NCBI GenBank assembly: GCA_951799425.1
Contig: OX637409.1
Span: 20,508,460 to 20,572,459, forward strand
DNA from: Ilex aquifolium
Lineage: Eukaryota > Streptophyta > Magnoliopsida > Aquifoliales > Aquifoliaceae
Length of the DNA stretch: 64,000 nucleotides
Reading direction: 5' to 3'
Under the pieces are notes generated by a model, which saw nothing but the letters and a program-made list of their open reading frames with translations, had not been told where the DNA came from and searched no databases. Position numbers and translations under genes: made by a program. Position 1 is the first letter of the stretch, and each line of letters opens with the position of its first letter. Of the stretch, positions 45,912 to 56,371 are shown piece after piece.

Positions 45912-47715
45912 AAAAGTCTCTGACTCTCTGTCAAGAAACTCAAAACCCAACACTTGAAAGCTTTGAATATTCATTTTCCTTATGAAAGCTCCACCTGCTC
46001 AATGCATGGCCCCCCATTTCCCATTTTCAAGATTCCACTGCACCGTTTGTCGGATGATTATATGGGACGTTTGTTTAGCCTCGTTGAATACCAAAAATGA
46101 ACTTGAGAGTGACTCATCATCCTTCTACCAAAAAAAACTCATTTTTTTACATAATAATGTTTTTTAAATCTAATTATTGTGGTCTATTATCAATTCAATA
46201 ATTATGATGATCAATAAATTAAATTAATAAATTATGTCCAAATAATATTATCCTTTTTTATATGGGATAGCATTATGATTGGTGCTGATGCATCTTTTTT
46301 TTTTTTCTTCTTTTAATATTGGCGTGGTATGTGTAAAGTATCTTTCTTTATTTTATTGTTTTTAATTTATTTTATAATTTTTGCAATCAAATTAATTTTA
46401 TTTTGTTTGCTACAAATTTGGTTTTGTTAACATCAGGATTGAGGGCATTTTAATATTTCGATTGTCGATGAATGGTGAATTTGATTGGAAGAGGAATGAG
46501 ATATTGAGTTTCTTTGGAGCTGACTTTTTAGGTGAAAAATTTACAGTTTAAAAAATTTCGTAAAAAAAGTCAGAGTTAAAATTTTTTTTTTTTTTGACTT
46601 TTTTATGTCAAAATAAAAAAAATAATTACATGTATGTATAAATTATTCATAATAGTTCCCAAAATATGAATTTCAATTTTTTTACATCACTCATAATATT
46701 TTATAAATAGAATAACCTAAAAATTATGTGGGACTCATGACAAAATTTCAAAAAAGTCGGAAGAAAAGGTTAAAAAATCAGTTTCTTGAATTAGCCTAAA
46801 TAAATTTTTTTGGGTCTAAAAAATTACTGCATAAACTGATAAAAAAAACCAAGATCCAAACGGACTTGACTTATTTTATTCAAAACTCTTTAAAAACTAC
46901 CTATTTATACTAGTTCCAAACAGATCCAATAATCATAAATTTCTTCATCTTAATCAATTCGAATTGATTAATAATTTCAAAATAGAACACCACGCAATTC
47001 CATTCATACCCTCATTTCAATCGTTGATATGGAACAATTTATGAGAACCGTTAATATATATAGGAAAAGAAGCATCTAAATTAAATATTCTTTGCTTAAA
47101 GATCTAATTAAAAGCTTCCCTGGCTAACCCAATTCCTTGTACTCAACTCACAACACACGTTCAAATCTTGAAGACTTATAGTACCTAGCTTTACATTTAA
47201 AAAAAAAAAAAAACATAAATTTTATAATTCTTGAAAAGAGTGCATCAACTCCAAGATAAGTTTTTTATATGGTGTATAAAAAAAGGGGTTTAAGAGGATT
47301 TATGTTTAAATGATCCTTATATAAATGAATCGTTAAATTTTTGATGAAATAATCCCGTGTATTGGGTATGTTGCCGTAAAAAAATTTAACGAAATATCTG
47401 ATTATAGATCAAAATGACATGAACTAAAACTATAAGGGTAATATAATAAAGATCAAACTGATAAAACGGACATACTTTAAGAATTAAAAGTACTGTTAAC
47501 CCGAAAATGGTGATTAGGATAGGTCTTATGAGAATATTAATATGATACCTCTAACAAGTTTTAAAAATCACGGAACATGTTATTAATGTACTTCTTGTGC
47601 TCTTTGGTCATTGTTTTCACACTCATTATATACTTGAAAAAAATATTGATACTTCTTGTTGGGTTCTCACAGAATTTTTCTTTTTAATTACAAATTTAAA
47701 AATGAATTTGGTGTA
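45912..47715. other. AT-rich intergenic DNA
   Basis: No gene is seen. A possible further SINE lies at about 47100-47215: a B-box-like CGTTCAAATCTTG, then a 14-15 base A-tail. The rest is A/T-rich with runs such as poly-T at 46582-46593. Confidence 0.4.
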
Positions 47716-47840
47716 GAAAATAATTTAGGTAGCAGAGTGTCACGAATGGGATCGCGATGATAGGTAGGATCGAACCACTGATCCGCTACATGGGGTGGAA
47801 ACTCAAATACCTTTACTGCCAAACTCTTGGGGCATGTTCC
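47716..47840 (-). mobile_element. tRNA-derived SINE or tRNA-like fragment
   Basis: On the minus strand, GCCCCAAGAGTTTGGCAGTAAAGG (A-box region) is followed about 40 bp later by GTGGTTCGATCCTACC, a near-consensus B box. The flanking sequence does not fold as a tRNA cloverleaf by eye, so a SINE head is more likely than a tRNA gene. Confidence 0.5.
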
Positions 47841-47990
47841 GATGGTTTTGGGGTGAAAGATTGAATTGGTTTTATTAAACTCTTTCAAACTAAACTCCTA
47901 TCTTTGTTTTCATGGGATTCATATATGAATCCTATCGATACCCGTATTTAGAAAGTAACATGTACACATGTGAAACTCTCGAATTTATCA

Positions 47991-47993
<3 letters not shown>

Positions 47994-48059
<66 letters not shown>
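47994..48059. repeat. TA microsatellite of about 32 units
   Basis: An uninterrupted alternating TA tract of about 65 bp, followed by TCTTTTTCG. Tracts of this length can extrude cruciforms and are unstable. Confidence 0.95.
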
Positions 48060-48061
<2 letters not shown>

Positions 48062-50486
48062 TTTTTCGTAAATGACTATATTAAACATTGGTCAATCCAA
48101 TCCATACCCAGGTTTGTTTAATTCTGGAGAGAAGTGATTTTGGGGGAGGAGGGTTGGGATGTGATTTGGTATATAAGATATTTTATTATGAATAAAATGG
48201 TCATTTGACATAGTTAACAAAGACTAGGATATATGAAACCCACAACCCTTAGGTTTGTCCAACCCCATGTATGTGGATTTAATGCACCGAGCCGCTTATG
48301 AGCCAGAATATGAATCACGGGTTTAAAAGTGCTAACTAAACGTAGGATTATAGGGTCTATTAGAATATTTTTCTTAAACCTCCCCTTTCAAACCCCCCAA
48401 ATCCGGTAAACAAACAAGCCCTTGAAGTTCAGGTTGTCTTTAAATTAAGTTTGTATATTTCATATGTTTTAAGTGACTCTCAATTGGGTCTAAATTGTTA
48501 TAACAAAAGTTGGTAAATCCTTCAAATTTATCGATAACGATAGAGAGAATAAAAAAGCTAAATCGGACCTTCTCCATAATGCGGCAAACAAGAATGTGTA
48601 GCCAATTTGATTATAACCGTGTAATTTAGCAACTAAAGAGCATTTGGACAAAGTTCAAAAACGAATCAAACTTCATTGCATTCTCAAACAAGGAAGGAAT
48701 CGAATTAATAAGCACTCAAAAAATTATGCTTTTATTTCAGACTTTGGTTTATTCGTTTATTTTAGATAGTTTTTGATCGAAAAAGTCTCTTTCTTATATG
48801 ATGGTACAAGTAACCTATAGATTCTAATCACATTGGGGGGGGGGGGGGGGGATACTTTTTGTTTGTGAAGAATTTTATAAGGTTATAAATAAGATTGATG
48901 GTACCACAAAATATCTAAGGGTGAGTTCGGTTCCCCACGTCACGTTACTTAGCTCGGGAGTTCAGCTCATCAGTATTACTAATAGACCTCAATCTTAGGC
49001 CTCAATTCCATATGTCCATATCTCAAGGAAGTTTGTTCAAAGGACAGTTGGATCCCACCAAGTCCCCCCATCTTTTTAGCGTCAATCACCCAACAGGCAT
49101 AAGTCTCGTTACGCAATAAGGGGGAACCGTTACAAGAAAAGGGCGATAATCTCGCCCCAAATCAAGCAAAGTCCAGGAACATCTATAAATAAGAGGCAGA
49201 GCCCTCTAGAGAAGATATAGCCATTGTAGTTTTACAAAATACTCTCTGTAAAACTCTCACAATTGCTAAGATATTCAGGAGCAAGAGACTCTTTTAAGAG
49301 TGGATTAGTCGAACTCTCGAGTTGGTAAACTACTATAAAAACTGTGCGTAATTATTCACTAGCCCAAAAACCCTATACCTTAGAGCCTTGAAGCTCAGAC
49401 TGAACTTTTCAGTACACATTGAATCTATTATTCTGTTTTGTCGTGCTATATACATCATCAAAGATAAATGTGAAAATTCTTGAAGTATAATATGTTCTTT
49501 ACGATATTCTAAATTGTTCAACAAGATTGAAATCAATATCACGTATTAAAACAATCGAAATAGGACTTTTCAATAGTGATATCTCGGAAGAGGTAGTTTA
49601 GGATATTCGTTTAAAGACGCTTTAGAGAATATAGACGAGAGTGATTAAACAATACTGTATCACACCACTACAAATATCAGGAATGATACTTTTATCAATC
49701 GTTCAAACATAATACAAAGTGATACAATCATTATAGCTGGTAAATTTATTATTATGCCCTCCTCGTGGTTACCTGTTGAGCACGGTTTGAAAAAGAAATT
49801 CATGTGGAATCCACAATACTTTGTTATCTTCAATGGACAAGTAATCTATGGTGGGATCCACATGCCGCTTACTTTTTATCAACTTCAGTGTAGGTATGAT
49901 GGGAAAGTCTACGGTGGCGTTTTCAGAGAAGTGTATGATCGATTAAAGAAATCATGATCGATTACAAATATACATGATAGATCATGAATTTTTTTTGAAC
50001 AGTTGTAATTTCTTTTTTATGAGTTGTAATTTGACCTTTAAAAATTATAATTTTGTTATCAATCTCAATTTATTATGATCGATCATTGACTTTAAAGGTT
50101 ATAACTTACACCTCAAAAAAATTATAAGTTAACCTTAAATGGTTATAAATTTTGGTACGATACTTCCGTCAGTACCGTAGCATTTCCCAAGTATGATATT
50201 CAGCATATAGTATTTCTGTATTTTTTTTTTCACCCCAAATAAAATAATATAAAATTCATCCATCCTACTTTTGTGTCATTCCCACTAAACAAGAAAGAGG
50301 AAAAAAAAATTTCATTCATTTGGGAATGGAAAACACATCTCTCTATTTTTGCATCCCTCCTATCAAACGTACCGTAAATCTCGCATACGGATCAACTTGT
50401 TTTGTGTCTTAATAGGGTGAATTTGAATCCATTTCACCGTACTTTTACAGCAAGTTTCCTTGGTGATTAAACCACCAAAAATGAGT
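48060..50486. other. Gene-poor stretch with a possible old LTR remnant
   Basis: A 17-base poly-G run lies at 48835-48851. About 48.95-49.34 kb is GC-richer and contains a promoter-like CTATAAATAAGAGGC, followed by TTTTACAAAATACTCTCTGTAAAAC and CTCTCGAGTTGG. This resembles the LTR of a plant Ty3-type retrotransposon, but I see neither paired LTR nor coding domains. If so, it is an old fragment or a solo LTR. About 49.98-50.16 kb has weak inverted AATTATAA repeats. No gene is supported. Confidence 0.3.
48835..48851. repeat. Poly-G run of 17
   Basis: Seventeen G between ATCACATT and ATACTTTTTG. Its length may be imprecise. Confidence 0.85.
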
Positions 50487-50905
50487 AAATTATATACACG
50501 ACTCTCAAATTATGACATTTGTGTCAATTAAGTTTTTAAACTCTTTAATTGTATCAATTGAACTCTTCAGTCGGACTTTGTTAGATTTTTTAATAAAAAA
50601 TGGTGAAGTTTGTCGCTCACGTGATATAAATGGTTGGAATAAATTACACATTTGACCCTCAAATTATGATTTTTGTGTCAATTAAGTCCCTAATTTTTTT
50701 TTTGTCAATTAAATCTCTGAACTCTTTAATTGTGTCAATTAAACTCTTATTTTTTTTGATGTGATACAGTCACGTGAGTGATACACTCTAACGGAAGTAG
50801 ATAAAAAGAATCAATTGACACAACTAGAAAGTTCTACAATTTAATTGACACAAAAAAAATTTAAAAATTTAATTGACACAAAAATTATAATTTAAGAACT
50901 ATATA
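50487..50905. mobile_element. MITE-like element with TTGTGTCAATTAA repeats
   Basis: The left end (about 50487, CTCAAATTATGACATTTGTGTCAATTAAG) is mirrored at the right end (about 50905, reverse complement TTAAATTATAATTTTTGTGTCAATTAAA). A second internal copy of the left end starts near 50.64 kb. The phrase TGTCAATTAA or its complement occurs at least seven times. Several copies may be nested or tandem. Confidence 0.5.
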
Positions 50906-50915
50906 TATAGTTGGG

Positions 50916-51069
50916 AAATACTATATAACCCAAATTTGTATTCCAAATGAATGGGGATCATTGGATGAATGAGTCCCATCAACTCTTTTAATTGAGACCC
51001 ACTAATCTAACCATCGTTATTGATTTGGAATGCATATTTGAGATACAAATTTAAGATATATAGTATTAT
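50916..51069. mobile_element. Small MITE with inverted ends
   Basis: The left end AATACTATATAACCCAAATTTGTAT is matched inverted by the right end (reverse complement AATACTATATATCTTAAATTTGTAT), about 21 of 25 identical. It is about 150 bp. The centre holds ATGAGTCCCATCAACTC and GAGACCCACTAATC. It abuts the preceding MITE-like element. Confidence 0.65.
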
Positions 51070-51490
51070 ACTATATAGTTTTACTCACCAAAAAATGAAT
51101 TGTAGGTGGTATTATTGGATGAGAGCTTGGGGGGTTAAAAAGCTCGGTGCCCATAACGTAGTCCAAAAATAACACCAGAAACAATGAGAATCGTCCAAAG
51201 TTGGCAATCAACGTCATGAATTCCAGAACCTTAAACTGCGTGCCGGCACCGAGTCTCCATACCTTATTTTCTGCGTGTCTGACTGTCGACGACAACATTT
51301 TTCCACGTCGGCTTAACGACAGATTCTTGCTGCTAAATCAAAATGACACACCCACCGTTGAAAATATCCAAAGAAGAATCTATAGACCAAAACTTTTATT
51401 AAATTTTGATATATATATATATATATTATATTCATCAAAATTTTTATTAAATTTTGACTCCCAAAAATGCGAATGATTAGTAGGTTTGAA

Positions 51491-52902
51491 CATGGACGGT
51501 CTGAGATATTTTGGGGCTTAAAACAAAAATAATAAATGAGGATATTTTTTTTAACATTAATAATATATATTTTTTATTTTTAGAAATGCAAAAATAGTAA
51601 CTTAATTTTTATATTCACGTTTTTGTTGTTATAATTGAATTTGATGATAAGAGAGGGAGAGTGAAAAGGGAAAAGAGAATGATTGAAAAAACTATGATAG
51701 TAAATTTGATTTTTTGGGAGGTTAAGACTTAATTTTTAATAGTTTACATTTTTAAAAAAAAAAATTAAATTTTAGTACTTTTTAATTTTATGGGCTAATA
51801 GCCCCATCTACTCAAGTTGAAATATCTTATTTGGCTTTAAAGCTAAGTTTTTTTAGAGAATCCTTGGAAGCTGGTACCATTTATAAGTAATATTTGAGAG
51901 AAACTCTTTTTTAAAAAATATATTTGATAAAAAGTCCACACAATTTTCATAAACAAAACACAATTTTTGTTGGCCTAGCATAAAAGATGGAACCAAGGAT
52001 ACCAATCATCTTGAAGAACTTTCGGGTTGAAGTTTTGATCGCTGGAATTGTTCATTCACCAAAAAAAAAAGAAACAAAAGGGTTATGAAAACCTAAAAGA
52101 CGTCTCCATGAATCACGCAAACCGTTCTCTACTACTCTCAAACATGGAATCCTCTTCGATCTTCAAATGAAAAGTCATTGATTTTTCTCATTCCAAATTT
52201 ATGATGTCACGTTATTTTTGAGTAATTTATCACATTAGTTAATATGTTGTTATATTATTTTTGAGTAACTTGTTACATTGATTTTTATGTTGTTTGATTA
52301 TTTTCAAAAATAATTCGATTCATAAAAAAAAAAACGAAATGGTGAAGAAAAACATAATCTCGCTATAATTGGAACAAAAAACCATTGAAAAAAAATGTTG
52401 CAGATGAAAAAATAGAAAAACTTTGTCGAAGAAAACTGTAACATTGAATAAGACAAACTCTCGGTTTATAAGGATAATACTAAAATGATTTGAGAACAGT
52501 TTTTTAAAATTCAAACGATTGTATATATATCACATAACACTATAAATAATCTTTTCAAATATTTTCATATTTGAATAAAATGAAACTGTCAATCAGTTAT
52601 GCATGAATCAAGATAAGGATAATTACGTAATATTAAAAAAAAGAAACTAAAAAGTGTACTTACTTATAATTTTTTATACTTATTTTGGACTTATATATTT
52701 ACATGTTGAGAGAGAGAACTTATATCCAAATAATATCTAAAAAGTGTATTCACACACAATCTCCCATTTTTTTTTAGCCCTATTTCTTATGAATTCCAAC
52801 GTTTTGTTTGAACTATTACTACACAATTTAGAATTATAGGATCTTCGTTAAAGTAGGGCCTAAAACCCAATTTTTATTGACCTAATGTTTGAGCCGGCCC
52901 TG
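51491..52902. mobile_element. Old hAT-like relic with GGGCCGGC-type ends
   Basis: The right end TTGAGCCGGCCCTG (ending 52902) is the inverted form of CAGGGCCGGCTCAA, a widespread plant hAT-type terminus. The left end CATGGACGGTCTGAGATATTTTGGGGCTTAAAAC looks like a worn copy of the same terminus. The candidate 8-bp flanks (GGTTTGAA, CGTTTAAT) match at only 5 of 8. The interior is 1.4 kb, AT-rich, with no transposase ORF. Confidence 0.45.
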
Positions 52903-54415
52903 CGTTTAATTCTAGCTCTAAATAACATATACATGAAATTATGTCAACTTACGAACGTCTCATTACCTAACCGATCAGGTATACCACATTAGGTATCTCG
53001 ATCCATAGGAAAGAGCTAAAGAAAAAAAAATATATAGTAATCATACAACTTGATTACTTAACGCATCAGAGTCAAACTTAAATTTAAAAAAAGATTTTTT
53101 TAGTCTTGCAAACTTTCACCAACTATCCAATAATAATTATTGTGCCACATTATTTTATATTCAAAATTTGATAAAAAATATTTAGTAAACACAGCCAAAC
53201 CTTATTTATTTTTCCAAAATAACACCACTCTTTAATAGCAAGAAGGTAAGTATTGTACTGAAATTGATCCATAACTATTAGTTTTTTGTTTGATTCGTTT
53301 GTATTTATTGATCATAAAAATAATAAATAATAAAATCAAAACTTTATACATGTCCAATTTCTATTGGATCAAAAATAAAGGTACAACACTAAAAATTATT
53401 TTTCGGTACCCTAATTAGATAGTCTATTAAGTTAATTTTTAATTTATAAAAAAAAACATAAACATAAGTTCAATTAACTGATACTAAAATTTTAAGCATA
53501 AAACTTAGCGTTAAATTTTTTATTTACGAGCTATATGTGTCAATACAAACACGAGACAAAAATAAATAAATCGATACAATTAGTTAAATGAATTGAATTA
53601 AAATTGATAAGTATTTGACATAAATTTAAAATGACACGACACAAATACGATCTAACACGACAAGATTGTAAACCTATGTAACATGTATAACATGACATGA
53701 AATTGGTTTCACAAATTAACAAAATCTCCATAAATCCTTTGACATTGATGTGAACATACATTAAAGAAAGTTAATGGATTTACCTACCGAAGGGCCCCAC
53801 TCAATGTCCCAACAACCAACCTTTGATTTTCCTTTTCTTAGGAAGCAAGAAGCTTCGAACGTGGGAAGAGACAGCCACATTGCATAGATCCATAAAAATT
53901 ATTAAAAATGACCTACTTTAGTTATATTAGTTAAATCCGTTATTCCAAAAAAGCCATGTAATAAGCATTGAAATCTTCTTTTTGTGGGTCTCCAAATTAA
54001 ATTTGATTGACTCAATAAAGTCCACAACACGCGCAAGGAAAGAAGAGGTGAAGGCAATGTAACGGCAACCCCAACCAAAAGACCCCGGGGTTGTGCTTTT
54101 TTTTTTTTGGGGGGGGGGGGGGGGGTTCAATTCAAACCTAATTTCAATTTTTTGGACATTACTTTGAACCCACTAATTTGGGTTGAACTTGAATTTCAAT
54201 TTAAGCGTATGTGTAATCCTAAAATTATAATCGATTGATAATATTCGAGATAAACATTTTATGTTATAGATGCTTTGACTTCTCAACATTTTTCAATTGT
54301 ATGTTAGTCATCGTGGGTTGGTGGGTATCTGTTGACTGTTAATTGGTGGATTATCTGTGAATTATTGATATATAACGAGTTTTGTTTAGATGTGTAGAAG
54401 TGAGCTCCTAATTAA
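52903..54415. other. AT-rich intergenic DNA
   Basis: I see no gene or clear element. A poly-T/poly-G junction (T run then 17 G, 54097-54125) is the only marked feature. Confidence 0.5.
54109..54125. repeat. Poly-G run of 17 after a poly-T run
   Basis: About 12 T followed by 17 G. It is the mirror-type composition of the C-then-T tract in CPN60A intron 7. Confidence 0.85.
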
Positions 54416-54640
54416 TTTTTTTTATTCAATGGTGAGGAGTATTTGAATTAATTTACGCATATCTCAACTAATTTTCTCTTTAGTCAGATCAAAGGCAGGA
54501 CATCCTGTCGAGATTAGAGTATTCATAAATAATAAGTCTCTTGACTTCAAAAGAGTTGTCAAAATTTAAATTAAAAACGATTGAATTTATAATTCGTTTA
54601 TGTTATTATTTGAGCTATCTTTGGGATTAGCTCCAAATTA
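54416..54640 (-). mobile_element. tRNA-derived SINE, minus-strand relative
   Basis: Read on the minus strand: AATTATAAATTCAATCG...CTTTTGAAGTCAAGAGACTTATTATTTATGAATACTCTAATC, then an A-rich tail at the low-coordinate end. This follows the body of the SINE copies at 24243 and 45720. It is strongly diverged, so it is probably older. Confidence 0.45.
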
Positions 54641-55204
54641 TCATATAGAGAGTCGAGAAAAAAAATTCAAGGTGATTGAGTCCCTAACGTAACAGTAGCA
54701 CTGTTGTTCCTACTTTTCTTAAAATAATAATAAAAAAAAAAAGGATCAGGACTTTGCATATTAATTACAAGGTAACATGACATGACCACTAAAGAACCCC
54801 ATGTGCTTCCACTGCGGTCAATCGAAACCATTGGCCATATGACTGTTAATCATTGACTTTGACTTTTTTGGGAACATTTCACCCTCAAATTATGGGAAGA
54901 AAAGTGTGAGTTACAATTTCAAAAGACATGATTGATTATGGATGTCTATGATCGGTTATGACTTCTCTTAAACAGTTATAAATTTTTATTTTAAAATTAT
55001 AATTTTATTATATAAAATAGTAATCGACGGTATCAAATTTTTTTTTTCGATATCATAGAATTTTTCTAAATTATGAATACAATAAAATACATCTTAAAAT
55101 TATTTCTATAATATATGATATTTGCAAATGTCACATGAGTTGAAAATATTAAATTTATTCAATTAAATTTTTTTAATTTTAACTTATCTTAATTTCGTAT
55201 TTGA

Positions 55205-55318
55205 AATCTCTCACGACTTGAACTCAAGGAATTAATAAAATTCAAATTTAGAACGTCTGAGTTTACCGTCTCCTGTTGTTACTGTTTAAACTACCTCTTG
55301 GAGTTGTAAATAAGTTTT
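55205..55318 (-). mobile_element. Possible SINE head
   Basis: On the minus strand, CAAGAGGTAGTTTAAACAGT (A-box-like) precedes CCTTGAGTTCAAGTCGTGAGAG (B-box-like). It is short and diverged. It could be a fragment of the same SINE class as the other copies. Confidence 0.35.
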
Positions 55319-55865
55319 TGAAAAGTGCAAAAGTCGTTAAGGTTGTTGTAATTTTGAAAGTAAAAGGGGTATCAAAATAATATTAGAAATTCCAAACATA
55401 ATTTCTCAAAACGACGAGCCCTTTCTTTAATACTTGTATATTTATCCTCAACTCCTTTTCGATGTTTTTAATTTTAATTTATCCTATTAGGTATATGTAA
55501 ATTTTTTTAAAAGGACAAGCCCTTGAGTACTTGTATATGAACGGGGGTCAGTCCTTTTCCATGTTTTTGGTTTCTTTTTCCTTAACATCGACGGACAAAA
55601 GGAAGAAGTTGTCCAAACTTGACCCCACACGGCAACACAATCAAACCCCTCGTTTTCTCAAAATTACCAATTAACCACTCCTCGATTCGCGTTCCTGGCC
55701 CCGCGGTTTCTCCACCTATAAGTACCGGGTCATTAGGGTTTCATGTGGCAGTTGAAATTGGCGTCAAAATCGAAGCCTAAATCTGTCAATACAAATATAG
55801 AGAGAGAAACTATGGAATTTTAGAGAGAGAGAGAGAGTCAGAGAGAAAGCGTTTGTGTTTGTTTT

Positions 55866-55866
<1 letters not shown>

Positions 55867-55899
<33 letters not shown>
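55867..55899. repeat. AG microsatellite in the LPA1-like leader
   Basis: About 16 AG units, with shorter GA runs upstream (55800-55845). GA repeats near plant transcription starts can bind BPC/GAGA-type factors. That role is inferred. Confidence 0.85.
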
Positions 55900-55901
<2 letters not shown>

Positions 55902-55926
55902 GACTCGTGGAGGCTCGGAGGCTGTG

Positions 55927-56013
55927 ATGCGTGGAAGCAGGTGGCATGAAAATGGCGAGATCGCGCTGGAAAGAGTTATTCAAATGGCGAACTCTAACCG
56001 TAACGCCTTGTAA
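55927..56013 (+). CDS. Upstream ORF of 28 codons in the LPA1-like leader
   Basis: ATG at 55927 opens a 28-codon frame starting MRGSRWHENGEIALERV and ending with TAA at 56011-56013. It lies about 360 bp upstream of the main ATG. Its composition is protein-like rather than repeat-derived, though it follows a GA repeat. A second, three-codon frame starts near 55812. If the leader is transcribed as drawn, this uORF would be met by ribosomes before the main ORF and could lower or condition its translation. I do not know whether it is conserved. Confidence 0.35.
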   Translation: MRGSRWHENGEIALERVIQMANSNRNAL

Positions 56014-56371
56014 CTCCTAACATTCTCTGCAAAAACCGTACGGTTTTTCTCTGTATATTCATATTTGCCGTCTCTGCAAATCTCGATCTCCAGGTGCAAA
56101 TCTTTCTGTCTCTCTCTCATAGATTATGTACCTGCATTGTTTAGTTTTTTTTCAACTTTTATCGTTTCGTTGTCTTTCTTGAACTTTTTTGGAATCCAAG
56201 GTTCAATTTAAACGTGCGTGAATTTGCTTGGTATTTGATAATAGAGTTTGCTGAAATTTGCACGTGAATTTTGTGTTGCTTTTTTATTTTTTTTTTCTTT
56301 CTCTGGTTTTGATTTATTATCACCTTTTCTGTGGCCTTAACTTGATTGATCTGTTTTTGTTTTTGGAAGAA

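Larger units (their letters stand above)
55700..56371 (+). promoter_or_regulatory. Promoter and 5' leader of the LPA1-like gene
   Basis: A TATA-like CTATAAGTA lies at about 55716-55724. The likely leader contains GA repeats (55867-55899 is an unbroken AG tract) and an upstream ORF at 55927-56013. A donor-like CTCCAG|GTGCAAAT near 56094 and an acceptor-like TTTTTGGAAG just before the ATG suggest a small intron in the leader. These sites are inferred. Confidence 0.5.

Noticed and set aside
47716-47840. A functional tRNA gene on the minus strand
   Set aside because: Only the A-box and B-box-like parts are recognisable. I could not draw acceptor and anticodon stems, so a SINE head is more likely.
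48950-49340. Solo LTR of a Ty3-type element
   Set aside because: The promoter-like CTATAAATAAGAGGC and GC content are suggestive, but no clear TG...CA borders with a target duplication were found. It is kept only as a remark in the stretch description.
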